Positions 1 to 7,225 of a stretch of DNA of 62,884 nt are shown here, piece after piece. Each line of letters opens with the position of its first letter. Within the stretch, counting starts at the first letter, position 1. Position numbers and translations under genes: made by a program. Origin of the DNA: Fusibacillus kribbianus (GTDB taxonomy: Bacteria > Bacillota > Clostridia > Lachnospirales > Lachnospiraceae); NCBI RefSeq assembly GCF_030053595.1, contig NZ_JASGBQ010000016.1, forward strand, positions 1 to 62,884. Reading direction: 5' to 3'. The notes beneath the pieces were generated by a model, which saw only the letters and a list, made by a program, of their open reading frames with translations, was not told where the DNA came from and searched no databases.

Positions 1-125
1 TTGTACTTGACATACTTAATTATACCACGGATGCGGGTCCTTTTGGGGCCCGTTTTCTGTTTTCGTACAAAAAAGGAGCTGCTGCTCCGTAGATTATTAC
101 TCTACTTTTGCAACAGCCCCTATTG
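1..125. repeat. Partial copy of a palindromic non-coding element (copy A)
   Basis: The segment around positions 73-120 is made of an inverted-repeat-rich sequence (AGGAGCTGCTGCTCC, then TCTACTTTTGCAACAGCCCC) that also occurs, in longer form, at 49434-49620. Read on the minus strand it starts GGGGCTGTTGCAAAAG, which resembles a terminal inverted repeat. A separate hairpin (CGGGTCC/GGGCCCG) lies at about 34-52. The left limit is unclear because the window starts here. I see no coding sequence in it apart from the read-through tail of the neighbouring broken gene. Confidence 0.5.
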
Positions 126-450
126 TGTCCCGATAGTTTCGGTTGCCGTAATGGTCAAAGAAGTCCATCAGTTTATTATATTTTTCCTGGGTATTTCTCG
201 TTTTTCCTATGACGGCCTCATAGCCAAGCCGGTATGCTTCCCCGGCCGGGAGGGTGCCGGCTGCCGCGAGGGCGGTTTCACCGATTTCCAGATGGGCGAT
301 GCAGTAGATCACGGCCTTCATGAGCTTTCTTGCCTGTTCATAGGTCACGGAGCTGCTTTCCTTTGCGGTAAATTTTTCCGCCAGCTTTGCCACAACGGGA
401 ATCAGATCCTCCATCGGATAGAGGGCAGTGACATCAGAATATTTCATCAT
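97..450 (-). pseudogene. DUF6179-like protein, N-terminal fragment truncated by repeat element
   Basis: The roughly 117-residue product has an N-terminal part reminiscent of DUF6179 proteins, including an E-S-S-S-V-T-Y segment and a Y-G-N-R-N-Y-R-D-T segment near its end. Family members I recall are several hundred residues long, so this is probably only the N-terminal part. After R-D-T-I the frame continues G-A-V-A-K-V-E-stop, and these last codons are exactly the repeat-element terminus GGGGCTGTTGCAAAAG. I infer that an element insertion or deletion removed the rest of the gene. The start at 450 gives a 10-nt gap to GGGGAGG. The gene overlaps the end of the upstream DUF6323 gene by about 17 nt, so the two form one transcription unit. 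The family assignment is from memory and moderate. Confidence 0.5.
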
Positions 451-901
451 CTTCTTCATACCTCCCCATAAACCTTCGGGTGTTGGCCCGGATATTTCTG
501 GCAAACTGATCCAGAAGGGTTTCTTCCAGATATTCAAGTGAGCCCTGACATTCCCGGTCAATGGCATCTCTCATGATCCGGATCAGTTCATCGTCTGTCC
601 ATTCATTCAGGGATTCATTCTTGTACAAATAGAAGATCCGCTGCAGTTCTGCGATGGTCTCCGCATAATTATCCTGATAGATATAGGCCGAATCGCAAAA
701 AGCGAATATGATTTTATCGAGGATCCCATTTCCGAATTCGACTCTCTGCTGTTCAGTCAGACATTCTCTGCGTCTGACTATCAATTCCTGAATGTCCGCA
801 TCAGTGAGACACAGTCCGTACCGGCCGGCATAGGCATTTGTCTTTTTCAGTAAATCCACCTGGCTCTGCTCTGACAAAAGCAGCATAAACGTATCGTCCA
901 T
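434..901 (-). CDS. DUF6323 family protein
   Basis: A 155-residue, mostly helical, soluble acidic protein of unknown function. It resembles the DUF6323 family of Lachnospiraceae and related Clostridia, whose genes I recall lying next to DUF6179, as here. The start at 901 is preceded by CCGGAGGTGATTCT, a near-ideal ribosome site; the longer reading frame upstream has no such signal and lies across the promoter. No signal peptide, membrane segment or catalytic motif is visible. The partner gene downstream is truncated, so any function that needs both proteins may be lost in this strain. Confidence 0.65.
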   Translation of the reverse strand: MDDTFMLLLSEQSQVDLLKKTNAYAGRYGLCLTDADIQELIVRRRECLTEQQRVEFGNGILDKIIFAFCDSAYIYQDNYAETIAELQRIFYLYKNESLNEWTDDELIRIMRDAIDRECQGSLEYLEETLLDQFARNIRANTRRFMGRYEEDDEIF

Positions 902-930
902 AGAATCACCTCCGGTATGGTAGTTCGATG

Positions 931-959
931 ATTGTACCGTTGAAAATGCCGTATTGCAA
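931..959 (-). promoter_or_regulatory. Promoter of the DUF6323/DUF6179 unit
   Basis: On the minus strand TTGCAA (954-959) is followed after 17 nt by TACAAT (931-936), about 30 nt upstream of the start codon. This is a good sigma-A-type promoter. Confidence 0.6.
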
Positions 960-962
960 GTC

Positions 963-991
963 TTGAAAAAATTTATCTTTTGTGGTAATGT
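963..991 (+). promoter_or_regulatory. Possible promoter of the lipoprotein gene
   Basis: TTGAAA (963-968), 17 nt, TAATGT (986-991). The -10 is imperfect and the leader to the gene would be about 140 nt, so this is tentative. Confidence 0.3.
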
Positions 992-1138
992 ACGGCGCCT
1001 GCCAGGCGGAAAAACGTAAAGGAGGAGGCCGAATTTCAACCGAATTTCTTAAGAAAAAATTCCCTGTCGGAAAACCGGAAACCATGTTAGACTGAAAGTG
1101 AGAAAAGGGAGAAGCCAAAGGGGAAGGGAGGAACGGGA

Positions 1139-1561
1139 ATGAAGAAAATGAGGTATTTGCTGGTGCTGTTTCTGGCGCTTGGCATGCTCGAAAGCTGTGG
1201 GGAGAAAGGAAACGGATGGTTTGATGCGGAGGTAATTGCTGTGGATGAGGAAACCATTATCGTAAAACCGGTGGATAATCCGGAGGCGGCGGCACCGGAA
1301 TCTGTGAAAAACGCGGATGAAATCCATCTTTCTCTGAAAGGCTTTGGGATCGAGATCTCTTCCGGAGGCTTGGAGAAGGGGGATAAGATCCGAGCGGCTT
1401 TCAATGAGGACAGCGTGGACGAAAAAGCCGGCATTATCAAAATCGTATTTCAGATTTATAAATACGGGGATGACGGGGAATTGACTCTTGTATCCAATCC
1501 GATTTGGGGACAGGTGACGGAGGAGATTGGGGTGCTGGAAGAGTACAGCTCGCCGAAGTGA
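1139..1561 (+). CDS. Small exported lipoprotein
   Basis: A 140-residue protein with a short Lys-rich start, a hydrophobic core (L-L-V-L-F-L-A-L-G-M) and a lipobox-like L-E-S-C at about residues 17-20, so it should be lipid-anchored on the outer face of the membrane. The mature part begins with a G-W-F-D-A-E-V-I-A-V-D-E-E-T-I-I-V-K-P segment that recalls small OB-fold lipoproteins of the DUF3221 type, but the match is not firm. The ribosome site GGGAGGAACGGG lies just before the ATG. It stands alone, divergent from the DUF6323 gene and convergent with glpK. Function unknown. Confidence 0.7.
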   Translation: MKKMRYLLVLFLALGMLESCGEKGNGWFDAEVIAVDEETIIVKPVDNPEAAAPESVKNADEIHLSLKGFGIEISSGGLEKGDKIRAAFNEDSVDEKAGIIKIVFQIYKYGDDGELTLVSNPIWGQVTEEIGVLEEYSSPK

Positions 1562-1581
1562 TGGGTGAAACAATGACCTGA

Positions 1582-1702
1582 GGGTATTATCATACAAGCT
1601 AAGCAAGAAACGCAAGCTTGTACAATACCCCGCGGGTTTCCGGCATACAAGCTGAGCAGTAAAGGCAAGCTTGTGTCACATTCCATGGAACATCCCGCGG
1701 GG
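1582..1702. repeat. Two tandem long hairpins (REP-like) between lipoprotein gene and glpK
   Basis: Unit 1 pairs GGGTATT (1582-1588) with AATACCC (1624-1630) around an inner stem TACAAGCT/AAGCTTGTA. Unit 2 pairs CCCCGCGGG (1628-1636) with CCCGCGGGG (1694-1702) around a second ACAAGCT/AAGCTTGT stem. The inner stems of the two units are near-identical, so this is a duplicated module. It lies between the 3' ends of two converging genes and could act as a bidirectional transcription barrier, but no long T-run follows. Confidence 0.6.
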
Positions 1703-1716
1703 TTCTGAATCATCTT

Positions 1717-3216
1717 CTATTCGTTTTCATTTGCCCATCCATAGGCGCACTTGACAGCCTTGTTCCAGCCTTTGATTCTGGAAGCCCGCTCTTCTTCGGA
1801 GATCTCCGGTTCAAAGATCCTGTCGATGACCCAGTTCTGGCGGATGTCATCGATGCCGGACCAGTAGCCTACAGCCAGACCGGCCAGATAAGCGGCACCC
1901 ATGGCGGTGGTCTCCACACACTGGGGACGGTTCACCGGGGCGTTGCTCAGATCTGCCTGAGTCTGCATGATCAGATTATTGGCGCTGGCGCCTCCATCCA
2001 CCTTCAGGGTGCTGAGCTCGATGCCGGAATCAGCCTTCATGGCCTGAAGCACATCGTTGACCTGATAGCAGAGGGAATCCAGGGTGGCCCGGATAATATG
2101 ATATTTGTTGACGCCGCGGGTCAGGCCCACGATGGTTCCCCTGGCGTACTGATCCCAGTGGGGAGCGCCAAGGCCGGTGAAGGCGGGCACCAGATAGCAG
2201 CCGTTGGTGTCCGGCACCTTTCTTGCCATGTATTCCGAGTCGGGCGTGGAGTCGATGAGCTTTAACTCATCACGGAGCCATTGGATAGCTGCACCTGCCA
2301 CAAAGATGGAACCCTCCAGGGCGTAGGTCACCTTGCCGTCCAGGCCCCAGGCAATGGTGGTTACCAGGCCGTTTTTGGAGTAAACGGGAGTATCGCCGGT
2401 GTTCATCAGAAGGAAACAGCCGGTGCCGTATGTATTTTTTGCTTCGCCTGGGGCAAAGCAGGTCTGACCGAAGAGGGCTGCCTGCTGGTCGCCGGCCGCG
2501 CCGCCGATGGGAATGGGACCGCCGAAGAACTGGGGATCACATTCTCCGTATATGCAGCTGGAGGGCTTCACCTCCGGCAGCATGCTTTTCGGTATATCAA
2601 GCTCTGCCAGGATCTCATCATCCCACTGAAGGGTTTTGATGTTGAAGAGCATGGTGCGGGAGGCGTTGGAATAGTCGGTCACATGGACCTTCCCCTTGGT
2701 CAGCTTCCAGATGAGCCAGGTCTCCACGGTGCCGAAAAGCAGCTCGCCCCGCTCGGCCCGCTCTCTGGCGCCGCTCACATGATCGAGGATCCATTTGATC
2801 TTTGTGGCGGAAAAATAAGCATCAATGACCAGGCCCGTCTTTTCCCGGTAGATATCCGTAAGCCCCTTTGCTTTCAGAGTATCGCAGTATTCCGAGGTCC
2901 TGCGGCACTGCCATACAATGGCATTGTAAATGGGAGCACCGGTCACCTTGTCCCATACAATGGCGGTTTCCCGCTGGTTGGTGATGCCGATGGCGGCAAT
3001 GTCAGCCGCTGTGGCTTCGATGTTTTCCATTGCTTTTAAGGCAACCTCAAGCTGAGTGGACCAGATCTCGTCGGCATCGTGCTCGACCCAGCCGGGTTTG
3101 GGAAAATGCTGGGTAAATTCCTTCTGAGCCACGCTGCACATGGCTCCTTTTTCATTGAAAAGAATACATCTGTTGCTGGTTGTTCCCGCGTCCAGCGCCA
3201 TCACATATTTTGCCAT
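1717..3216 (-). CDS. glpK: Glycerol kinase
   Basis: Phosphorylates glycerol to sn-glycerol-3-phosphate with ATP in the cytosol, the entry step of glycerol use. The 499-residue protein matches the family's usual length and shows the FGGY features: an N-terminal D-A-G-T-T-S-N-R phosphate-binding loop, G-W-V-E-H-D near residue 45, an I-G-I-T-N-Q-R-E motif, and the C-terminal [10 protein letters not shown] adenosine site. The start follows GAAGGAGATATTTTT. It lies about 30 nt downstream of glpP and should be co-transcribed with it. No glycerol facilitator or glycerol-3-phosphate dehydrogenase gene is nearby. Confidence 0.97.
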   Translation of the reverse strand: MAKYVMALDAGTTSNRCILFNEKGAMCSVAQKEFTQHFPKPGWVEHDADEIWSTQLEVALKAMENIEATAADIAAIGITNQRETAIVWDKVTGAPIYNAIVWQCRRTSEYCDTLKAKGLTDIYREKTGLVIDAYFSATKIKWILDHVSGARERAERGELLFGTVETWLIWKLTKGKVHVTDYSNASRTMLFNIKTLQWDDEILAELDIPKSMLPEVKPSSCIYGECDPQFFGGPIPIGGAAGDQQAALFGQTCFAPGEAKNTYGTGCFLLMNTGDTPVYSKNGLVTTIAWGLDGKVTYALEGSIFVAGAAIQWLRDELKLIDSTPDSEYMARKVPDTNGCYLVPAFTGLGAPHWDQYARGTIVGLTRGVNKYHIIRATLDSLCYQVNDVLQAMKADSGIELSTLKVDGGASANNLIMQTQADLSNAPVNRPQCVETTAMGAAYLAGLAVGYWSGIDDIRQNWVIDRIFEPEISEEERASRIKGWNKAVKCAYGWANENE

Positions 3217-3244
3217 AAAAATATCTCCTTCTCTTTACAGTTCG

Positions 3245-3814
3245 TTATAAGTTCCAGACCACAGGATTGGTGGAGGAAACGGCCAGGGCTCCCGCCGATA
3301 ATGCACCGATCACATCCTCCTTATCGGAGATCAGCCCTCCGGCAATGACCGGAACCCGCGTCATTTTGCTGACCTTTCGGATGATCTTGGGCATCAGTCC
3401 GGGGAGGATCTCCAGCATGTCAGGTCTGGCTGAGGCAAGCTGGCGTTCCACATTTCCGAGGGACATGGAGTCCAGAAGGAAGATCCGGAGGGTGGTGTAA
3501 AGACCAAGCTCCTTCCCTCGTTTGATCAGGGAGGGTCTGGTGGAGATGATGCCGTCGGCTTTCGTGTAGGTCTTGATGAAATCCACGGCAATTTCCCGAC
3601 TTCCCAGTCCTTCGATCAGGTCCACGTGGACCATGGCCAGTTTTCCGGCTTCCTTGATCCGGTCTACGATTCCGCCGATTCCGACCAGATCGCCGAAAAG
3701 GACAAATACCACCCGGATCTCCCCGGAGGAACAGCACAGGGAAAGTCCCTTCTCGTCTTTAACGGCGGCAATGACGGGATTTTCCTCCATGAGATCAAAC
3801 AAGCTTGCGTCCAT
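3245..3814 (-). CDS. glpP: Glycerol-3-phosphate responsive antiterminator
   Basis: GlpP proteins bind leader mRNA when charged with glycerol-3-phosphate and prevent early termination in glp transcripts. The 189-residue TIM-barrel protein carries the conserved V-H-V-D-L-I-E-G-L segment (about residues 62-70), D-G-I-I-S-T-R, and a C-terminal V-I-A-G-G-L-I phosphate-site motif. The start at 3814 is chosen because GAAGGAGG lies 5 nt upstream; the longer frame begins inside the leader terminator. It is the first gene of glpP-glpK and is itself preceded by a terminator-bearing leader, which suggests self-regulation by antitermination. Confidence 0.93.
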   Translation of the reverse strand: MDASLFDLMEENPVIAAVKDEKGLSLCCSSGEIRVVFVLFGDLVGIGGIVDRIKEAGKLAMVHVDLIEGLGSREIAVDFIKTYTKADGIISTRPSLIKRGKELGLYTTLRIFLLDSMSLGNVERQLASARPDMLEILPGLMPKIIRKVSKMTRVPVIAGGLISDKEDVIGALSAGALAVSSTNPVVWNL

Positions 3815-3847
3815 GACAGCCTCCTTCAAAGCACGGCAGAAAGAAAA

Positions 3848-3887
3848 AAGCATAGATCTCCCCCAATATTTCTATTGTTTTCTATGC
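3848..3887 (-). promoter_or_regulatory. Leader terminator/attenuator upstream of glpP
   Basis: On the minus strand AGCATAG (3881-3887) pairs with CTATGCT (3848-3854) and is followed by a T-run. A small inner stem, CAATA/TATTG, sits in the loop. The structure lies between the promoter at 3922-3950 and the glpP start, so it is placed to stop transcripts before glpP. GlpP is the natural candidate to overcome it; that is inference. Confidence 0.65.
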
Positions 3888-3921
3888 TCTCAGGATCTCC
3901 GTACTGTTTTTAATTAACTGA

Positions 3922-3950
3922 ATTGTATCACATGGCCCGGGGATTTGCAA
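3922..3950 (-). promoter_or_regulatory. glpP-glpK promoter
   Basis: TTGCAA (3945-3950), 17 nt, TACAAT (3922-3927) on the minus strand, giving a leader of about 100 nt that contains the attenuator. Confidence 0.7.
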
Positions 3951-3989
3951 TGAAAAAATGGCGTGATGGGATTCGTTATCGGATAAAAC

Positions 3990-4018
3990 TTGACGCAAAA
4001 TTATAATCGTGATATAGT
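3990..4018 (+). promoter_or_regulatory. Promoter of the Ldh-family dehydrogenase
   Basis: TTGACG (3990-3995), 17 nt, TATAGT (4013-4018) on the plus strand. It is divergent from the glpP promoter about 40 nt away, so the two units share one control region. Confidence 0.7.
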
Positions 4019-4056
4019 AAAAATAACAGAAAAAAGAATCCGTGAGTGAATGAGAT

Positions 4057-4100
4057 GCGATGTAGAACACGAGAGTGTTTGTTTTACATCGCCTTTTTTT
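4057..4100 (+). promoter_or_regulatory. Leader terminator/attenuator upstream of the Ldh-family gene
   Basis: GCGATGTA (4057-4064) pairs with TACATCGC (4085-4092), with an inner AACAC/GTGTT stem, followed by seven T (4094-4100). It lies entirely between the promoter and the ribosome site GGAAGGAGG of the dehydrogenase. This is the layout of a leader attenuator. No known riboswitch class was recognised and the antiterminating factor is unknown. Confidence 0.65.
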
Positions 4101-4121
4101 GTTTTGGAAGGAGGATGTTTT

Positions 4122-5240
4122 ATGGAAAAAGATACGAGACCTTTTGTGCCGTGGAAGCTGGTGGACGATTTTATGACGGCAGTGTTTGAAAAGATGGGAG
4201 TGCCGGCGGAGGATGCAAGGCTGTGCTCCGATGTGCTCCTGGAAAGCGACAGGCGGGGGATCGAAAGCCACGGCTGCAACCGGTTCAAGCCCATTTACAT
4301 TGACCGGATCAAGGCCGGGATCTTAAATCCGGTGACAAAGATCGATGTGTTAAAGGAGACGGCCACGACGGCTGTTCTCGATGCCAATGACGGCATGGGA
4401 ATGGTGGCCGGAAAACGGGCCATGGACATGTGTATCGAGAAGGCTCATCAGTACGGCATGGGAATGGTGGCGGTGCGGAATTCTTCCCACTACGGCATTG
4501 CAGGCTACTGGGCATCCATGGCGGTGAAGGAGGACATGATCGGTATTACGGGAACGAATGCAAGACCCTCCATTGCTCCCACCTTCGGTGTGGAGAATAT
4601 GCTGGGGACCAATCCTCTTACCTTCGGAATGCCCACCGACGAGCCTTTCCCCTTTATGCTGGACTGCGCCACCTCTATTACCCAGAACGGAAAGATCGAG
4701 TATTATGCGCGGATCGGCCACGATACGCCGGTCGGTATGGTCATCGGCAGGGATGGCTCCGCCATGACGGACAGCGCACAGATCCTTAAGGATATTCGGG
4801 GCGGAAAGGCAGCGTTGGCGCCTCTCGGCGGTATCGGCGAGACCCTGGGCGGCTACAAGGGCTATGGATATGCCACTGTAGTAGAGATCCTTTCGGCAGC
4901 GCTCCAGTCGGGAATTTTCCTTAGGGCTCTCTCCGGGAAAAATGAGGATGGGACCCTTCATCCCTATCATCTGGGTCACTTTTTCATGGCCATCGATACG
5001 GAGGCTTTCATGGGTGCGGAAGCCTTCAAAAAGACCTGCGGCGATATTTTAAGGGAGCTTCGGGGCTCCGAGAAGGCGCCGGGTCAGGAGCGCATTTATA
5101 CGGCCGGAGAAAAGGAATATGAGGTATGGCAGTACAGAAAGGACAGGGGAGTGCCTATGACCGAGGCGGTTCAGAAGGAGTTTATGGAGCTGCGGGATGA
5201 ATTCGGACTCAGCCAGTTTACATTCCCCTTCGAAAAATAA
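4122..5240 (+). CDS. Ldh family NAD(P)-dependent oxidoreductase (malate/L-lactate dehydrogenase type)
   Basis: A 372-residue member of the YlbC/ComC/YiaK-type Ldh family, which reduces 2-oxoacids or oxidises 2-hydroxyacids with NAD(P) in the cytosol. Supporting motifs are D-R-R-G-I-E-S-H-G (about 43-51), the active-site S-S-H-Y-G segment (121-125), and L-G-T-N-P-L-T-F-G-M-P. The substrate cannot be read from sequence; malate, lactate, ureidoglycolate or sulfolactate types are all possible. The start at 4122 has GGAAGGAGG 7 nt upstream. The gene is alone in its unit and preceded by an attenuator, so expression is probably conditional. Confidence 0.85.
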   Translation: MEKDTRPFVPWKLVDDFMTAVFEKMGVPAEDARLCSDVLLESDRRGIESHGCNRFKPIYIDRIKAGILNPVTKIDVLKETATTAVLDANDGMGMVAGKRAMDMCIEKAHQYGMGMVAVRNSSHYGIAGYWASMAVKEDMIGITGTNARPSIAPTFGVENMLGTNPLTFGMPTDEPFPFMLDCATSITQNGKIEYYARIGHDTPVGMVIGRDGSAMTDSAQILKDIRGGKAALAPLGGIGETLGGYKGYGYATVVEILSAALQSGIFLRALSGKNEDGTLHPYHLGHFFMAIDTEAFMGAEAFKKTCGDILRELRGSEKAPGQERIYTAGEKEYEVWQYRKDRGVPMTEAVQKEFMELRDEFGLSQFTFPFEK

Positions 5241-5260
5241 GCTCTTTATGCAATCTTTAT

Positions 5261-5289
5261 TTGCTTTTCATGCCGCCGGGCAATATAAT
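5261..5289 (+). promoter_or_regulatory. Promoter of the three-TM exported-domain protein
   Basis: TTGCTT (5261-5266), 17 nt, TATAAT (5284-5289), about 40 nt upstream of the ATG. Confidence 0.6.
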
Positions 5290-5327
5290 AAAGACAGTTG
5301 ATGGATGAAAGAAAGGAAAGTTACGGC

Positions 5328-7058
5328 ATGAAAATTTTTGATTTTAAAATGTATACTTCGGGGATGAACCCGGGAGCGCAGGCGCCGGAGCGGAAGGTGC
5401 GGCAGCCAAAGCCGCCCAAGGGAGGACCGGTGTTCCGGGTGCTCATCAGCCTTCTGATCACGCTGGTGTTCGGCGGTATTTATTTCTATCTGAAGCTGCC
5501 TGCACTGAATATTCACAATGAAGGCCTTTACAGCTTTGTGATCCTCCTGTGCATTGTATTTTCGGTCTGCATGATCCTTTTGCAGGGCTTCCGTTCCAGC
5601 TCGGTGAGGGAGTATGTGGGATATACCCGCAAAAAGCTGGCGGTGCCCTTTGTCATCGTGATCCTGTCCATTCTTGTGATGGTGGTGGGATCCATTGCCG
5701 GCTGGGTCGTGTTCCGCGCGAAGGCTTATTCTGAACTGATGCCCATGACCACCGGGGATTTTGCCGCAGAGGTGTCGGAGATCGGATGGAGCCAGATCCC
5801 TCTTCTGGATGAGAATTCCTCCAACAACCTGGCTAACAGAAAGCTGGGTGAGCTGAGTGATCTGGTCAGCCAGTTTGAGGTGGATGATGCATCCGCCCAG
5901 ATCAATTATCAGGGGAATCCTGTCCGCGTCAATTATCTGAACTACAGCGATTTCTTCAAATGGTGGAACAACCGGGGAACCGGTATTCCGGCTTATATCC
6001 GTATCGACATGCGCAGTCAGGATGTGGAGGTTGTCCGCCTGGAGGAGGGAATCAAATATTCACCGTCGGAGTATTTCAACAGGAATCTGCTGCGTCATCT
6101 GCGGTTCCAGTATCCGACGCTCATGTTTGACGATGTGAATTTTGAGATCGACGATGAAGGAACCCCTTACTGGATCGCATCGGTTCTGACGAAACGGATC
6201 GGTCTTTTCGGAGGAGCCGATATTAACGGGGCTGTTCTTGTGAACGCCGTTACCGGAGAAAGCCAGTATTATGATATCGGGGATGTGCCCTCCTGGGTGG
6301 ACCGGGTGTATTCTTCGGACCTGATCGTTAACCAGTATGATTATTACGGCAGATACCACAACGGCTTCTGGAACTCCATATTCGGTCAGAAGGACTGCAC
6401 CGAGACCACGGACGGTTTCAATTATATTGCCCAGGATGATGATGTATGGCTGTATACGGGCATCACTTCCGTGACCGGAGACCGGGGCAATATCGGCTTT
6501 ATCCTGGTGAACCAGCGGACCAAGGAGGCGCGGTATTATTCCTGTGCCGGAGCCGAGGAGTATTCGGCGGCATCCTCAGCAGAGGGTGCGGTCCAGCAGT
6601 TCAGCTATAAGGCAACCTTCCCGCTGCTTCTGAATATTTCGGATCAGCCCACGTATTTTATGGCCCTCAAGGATGCGGCAGGACTGGTAAAAATGTATGC
6701 CATGGTCAATGTCCAGCAATATCAGATCGTGGCTACAGGAAATACGGTTTCCGACTGCCAGCAGAAATATCATGAGCTTCTGATAGAAAATCAGATTCTG
6801 GCAGAGGAAGAACCGGAGACTGAGCCTGAGGTAGAGCTTCTCAAGACCTCCGGAAAGATCGAAGAGATCCGGTCGGCCAATATCGACGGCAATACCATTT
6901 ATTATCTCCGTCTGGAAAAGGGAACGGTGTATTATACGGTGAGTGCCAAGGAATATCCCATGGCTGTGATCCTGGATGTGGGGGACCGTGTGGACATTTC
7001 CTACGTCCAGTCAGAAGAAACACTTGTGGAAGCAGAAGAGCTTGAAATAAAGAAATAA
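5328..7058 (+). CDS. Membrane protein with three N-terminal TM helices and a large exterior domain
   Basis: A 576-residue protein. Three hydrophobic segments are visible at about 36-56, 68-87 and 106-128 after a basic Pro/Lys-rich cytoplasmic start. The remaining 440 residues are soluble and, by positive-inside, probably outside the cell. The exterior part is rich in Tyr, Trp and Asp, lacks a recognisable catalytic motif, and ends with a Glu-rich linker and a small beta-rich segment (about 505-576) that may be OB-like. Similar proteins occur across Lachnospiraceae under vague names; I do not know the function. The start is set by GAAAGGAAAG; the alternative TTG 30 nt earlier lacks a site. Confidence 0.7.
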   Translation: MKIFDFKMYTSGMNPGAQAPERKVRQPKPPKGGPVFRVLISLLITLVFGGIYFYLKLPALNIHNEGLYSFVILLCIVFSVCMILLQGFRSSSVREYVGYTRKKLAVPFVIVILSILVMVVGSIAGWVVFRAKAYSELMPMTTGDFAAEVSEIGWSQIPLLDENSSNNLANRKLGELSDLVSQFEVDDASAQINYQGNPVRVNYLNYSDFFKWWNNRGTGIPAYIRIDMRSQDVEVVRLEEGIKYSPSEYFNRNLLRHLRFQYPTLMFDDVNFEIDDEGTPYWIASVLTKRIGLFGGADINGAVLVNAVTGESQYYDIGDVPSWVDRVYSSDLIVNQYDYYGRYHNGFWNSIFGQKDCTETTDGFNYIAQDDDVWLYTGITSVTGDRGNIGFILVNQRTKEARYYSCAGAEEYSAASSAEGAVQQFSYKATFPLLLNISDQPTYFMALKDAAGLVKMYAMVNVQQYQIVATGNTVSDCQQKYHELLIENQILAEEEPETEPEVELLKTSGKIEEIRSANIDGNTIYYLRLEKGTVYYTVSAKEYPMAVILDVGDRVDISYVQSEETLVEAEELEIKK

Positions 7059-7071
7059 TGGAATGAGAATG

Positions 7072-7150
7072 TGGGGTGCTGCACAATGACCTGACATCAG
7101 AAGGATTTCGGGTCAGGAGCAGCGCTCCTTTGTTTGGGCAAAAAAGAGGA
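7072..7150. repeat. Partial non-coding element (copy C)
   Basis: Begins GGGGTGCTGCACAATGACCTG and continues through TTTCGGGTCAGGAGCAGCGCTCC; it is clearly homologous to the left 75-80 nt of the element at 49434-49620. The right half of the element is absent. It contains a GGAGCAGCGCTCC hairpin. Confidence 0.6.
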
Positions 7151-7169
7151 GGAAAAAATAAAAATCTGT

Positions 7170-7178
7170 GTTATAATG
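7170..7178 (+). promoter_or_regulatory. Extended -10 promoter of the alpha-hydroxyacid oxidase gene
   Basis: TGTTATAAT (TGn plus TATAAT at 7173-7178) just after the partial repeat element. No good -35 is present, which fits an extended -10 promoter. Confidence 0.45.
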
Positions 7179-7225
7179 GAGGAAAATTCAGGGGAAGCAG
7201 TCCCCTTTGTCAGTGGAGGATCATT

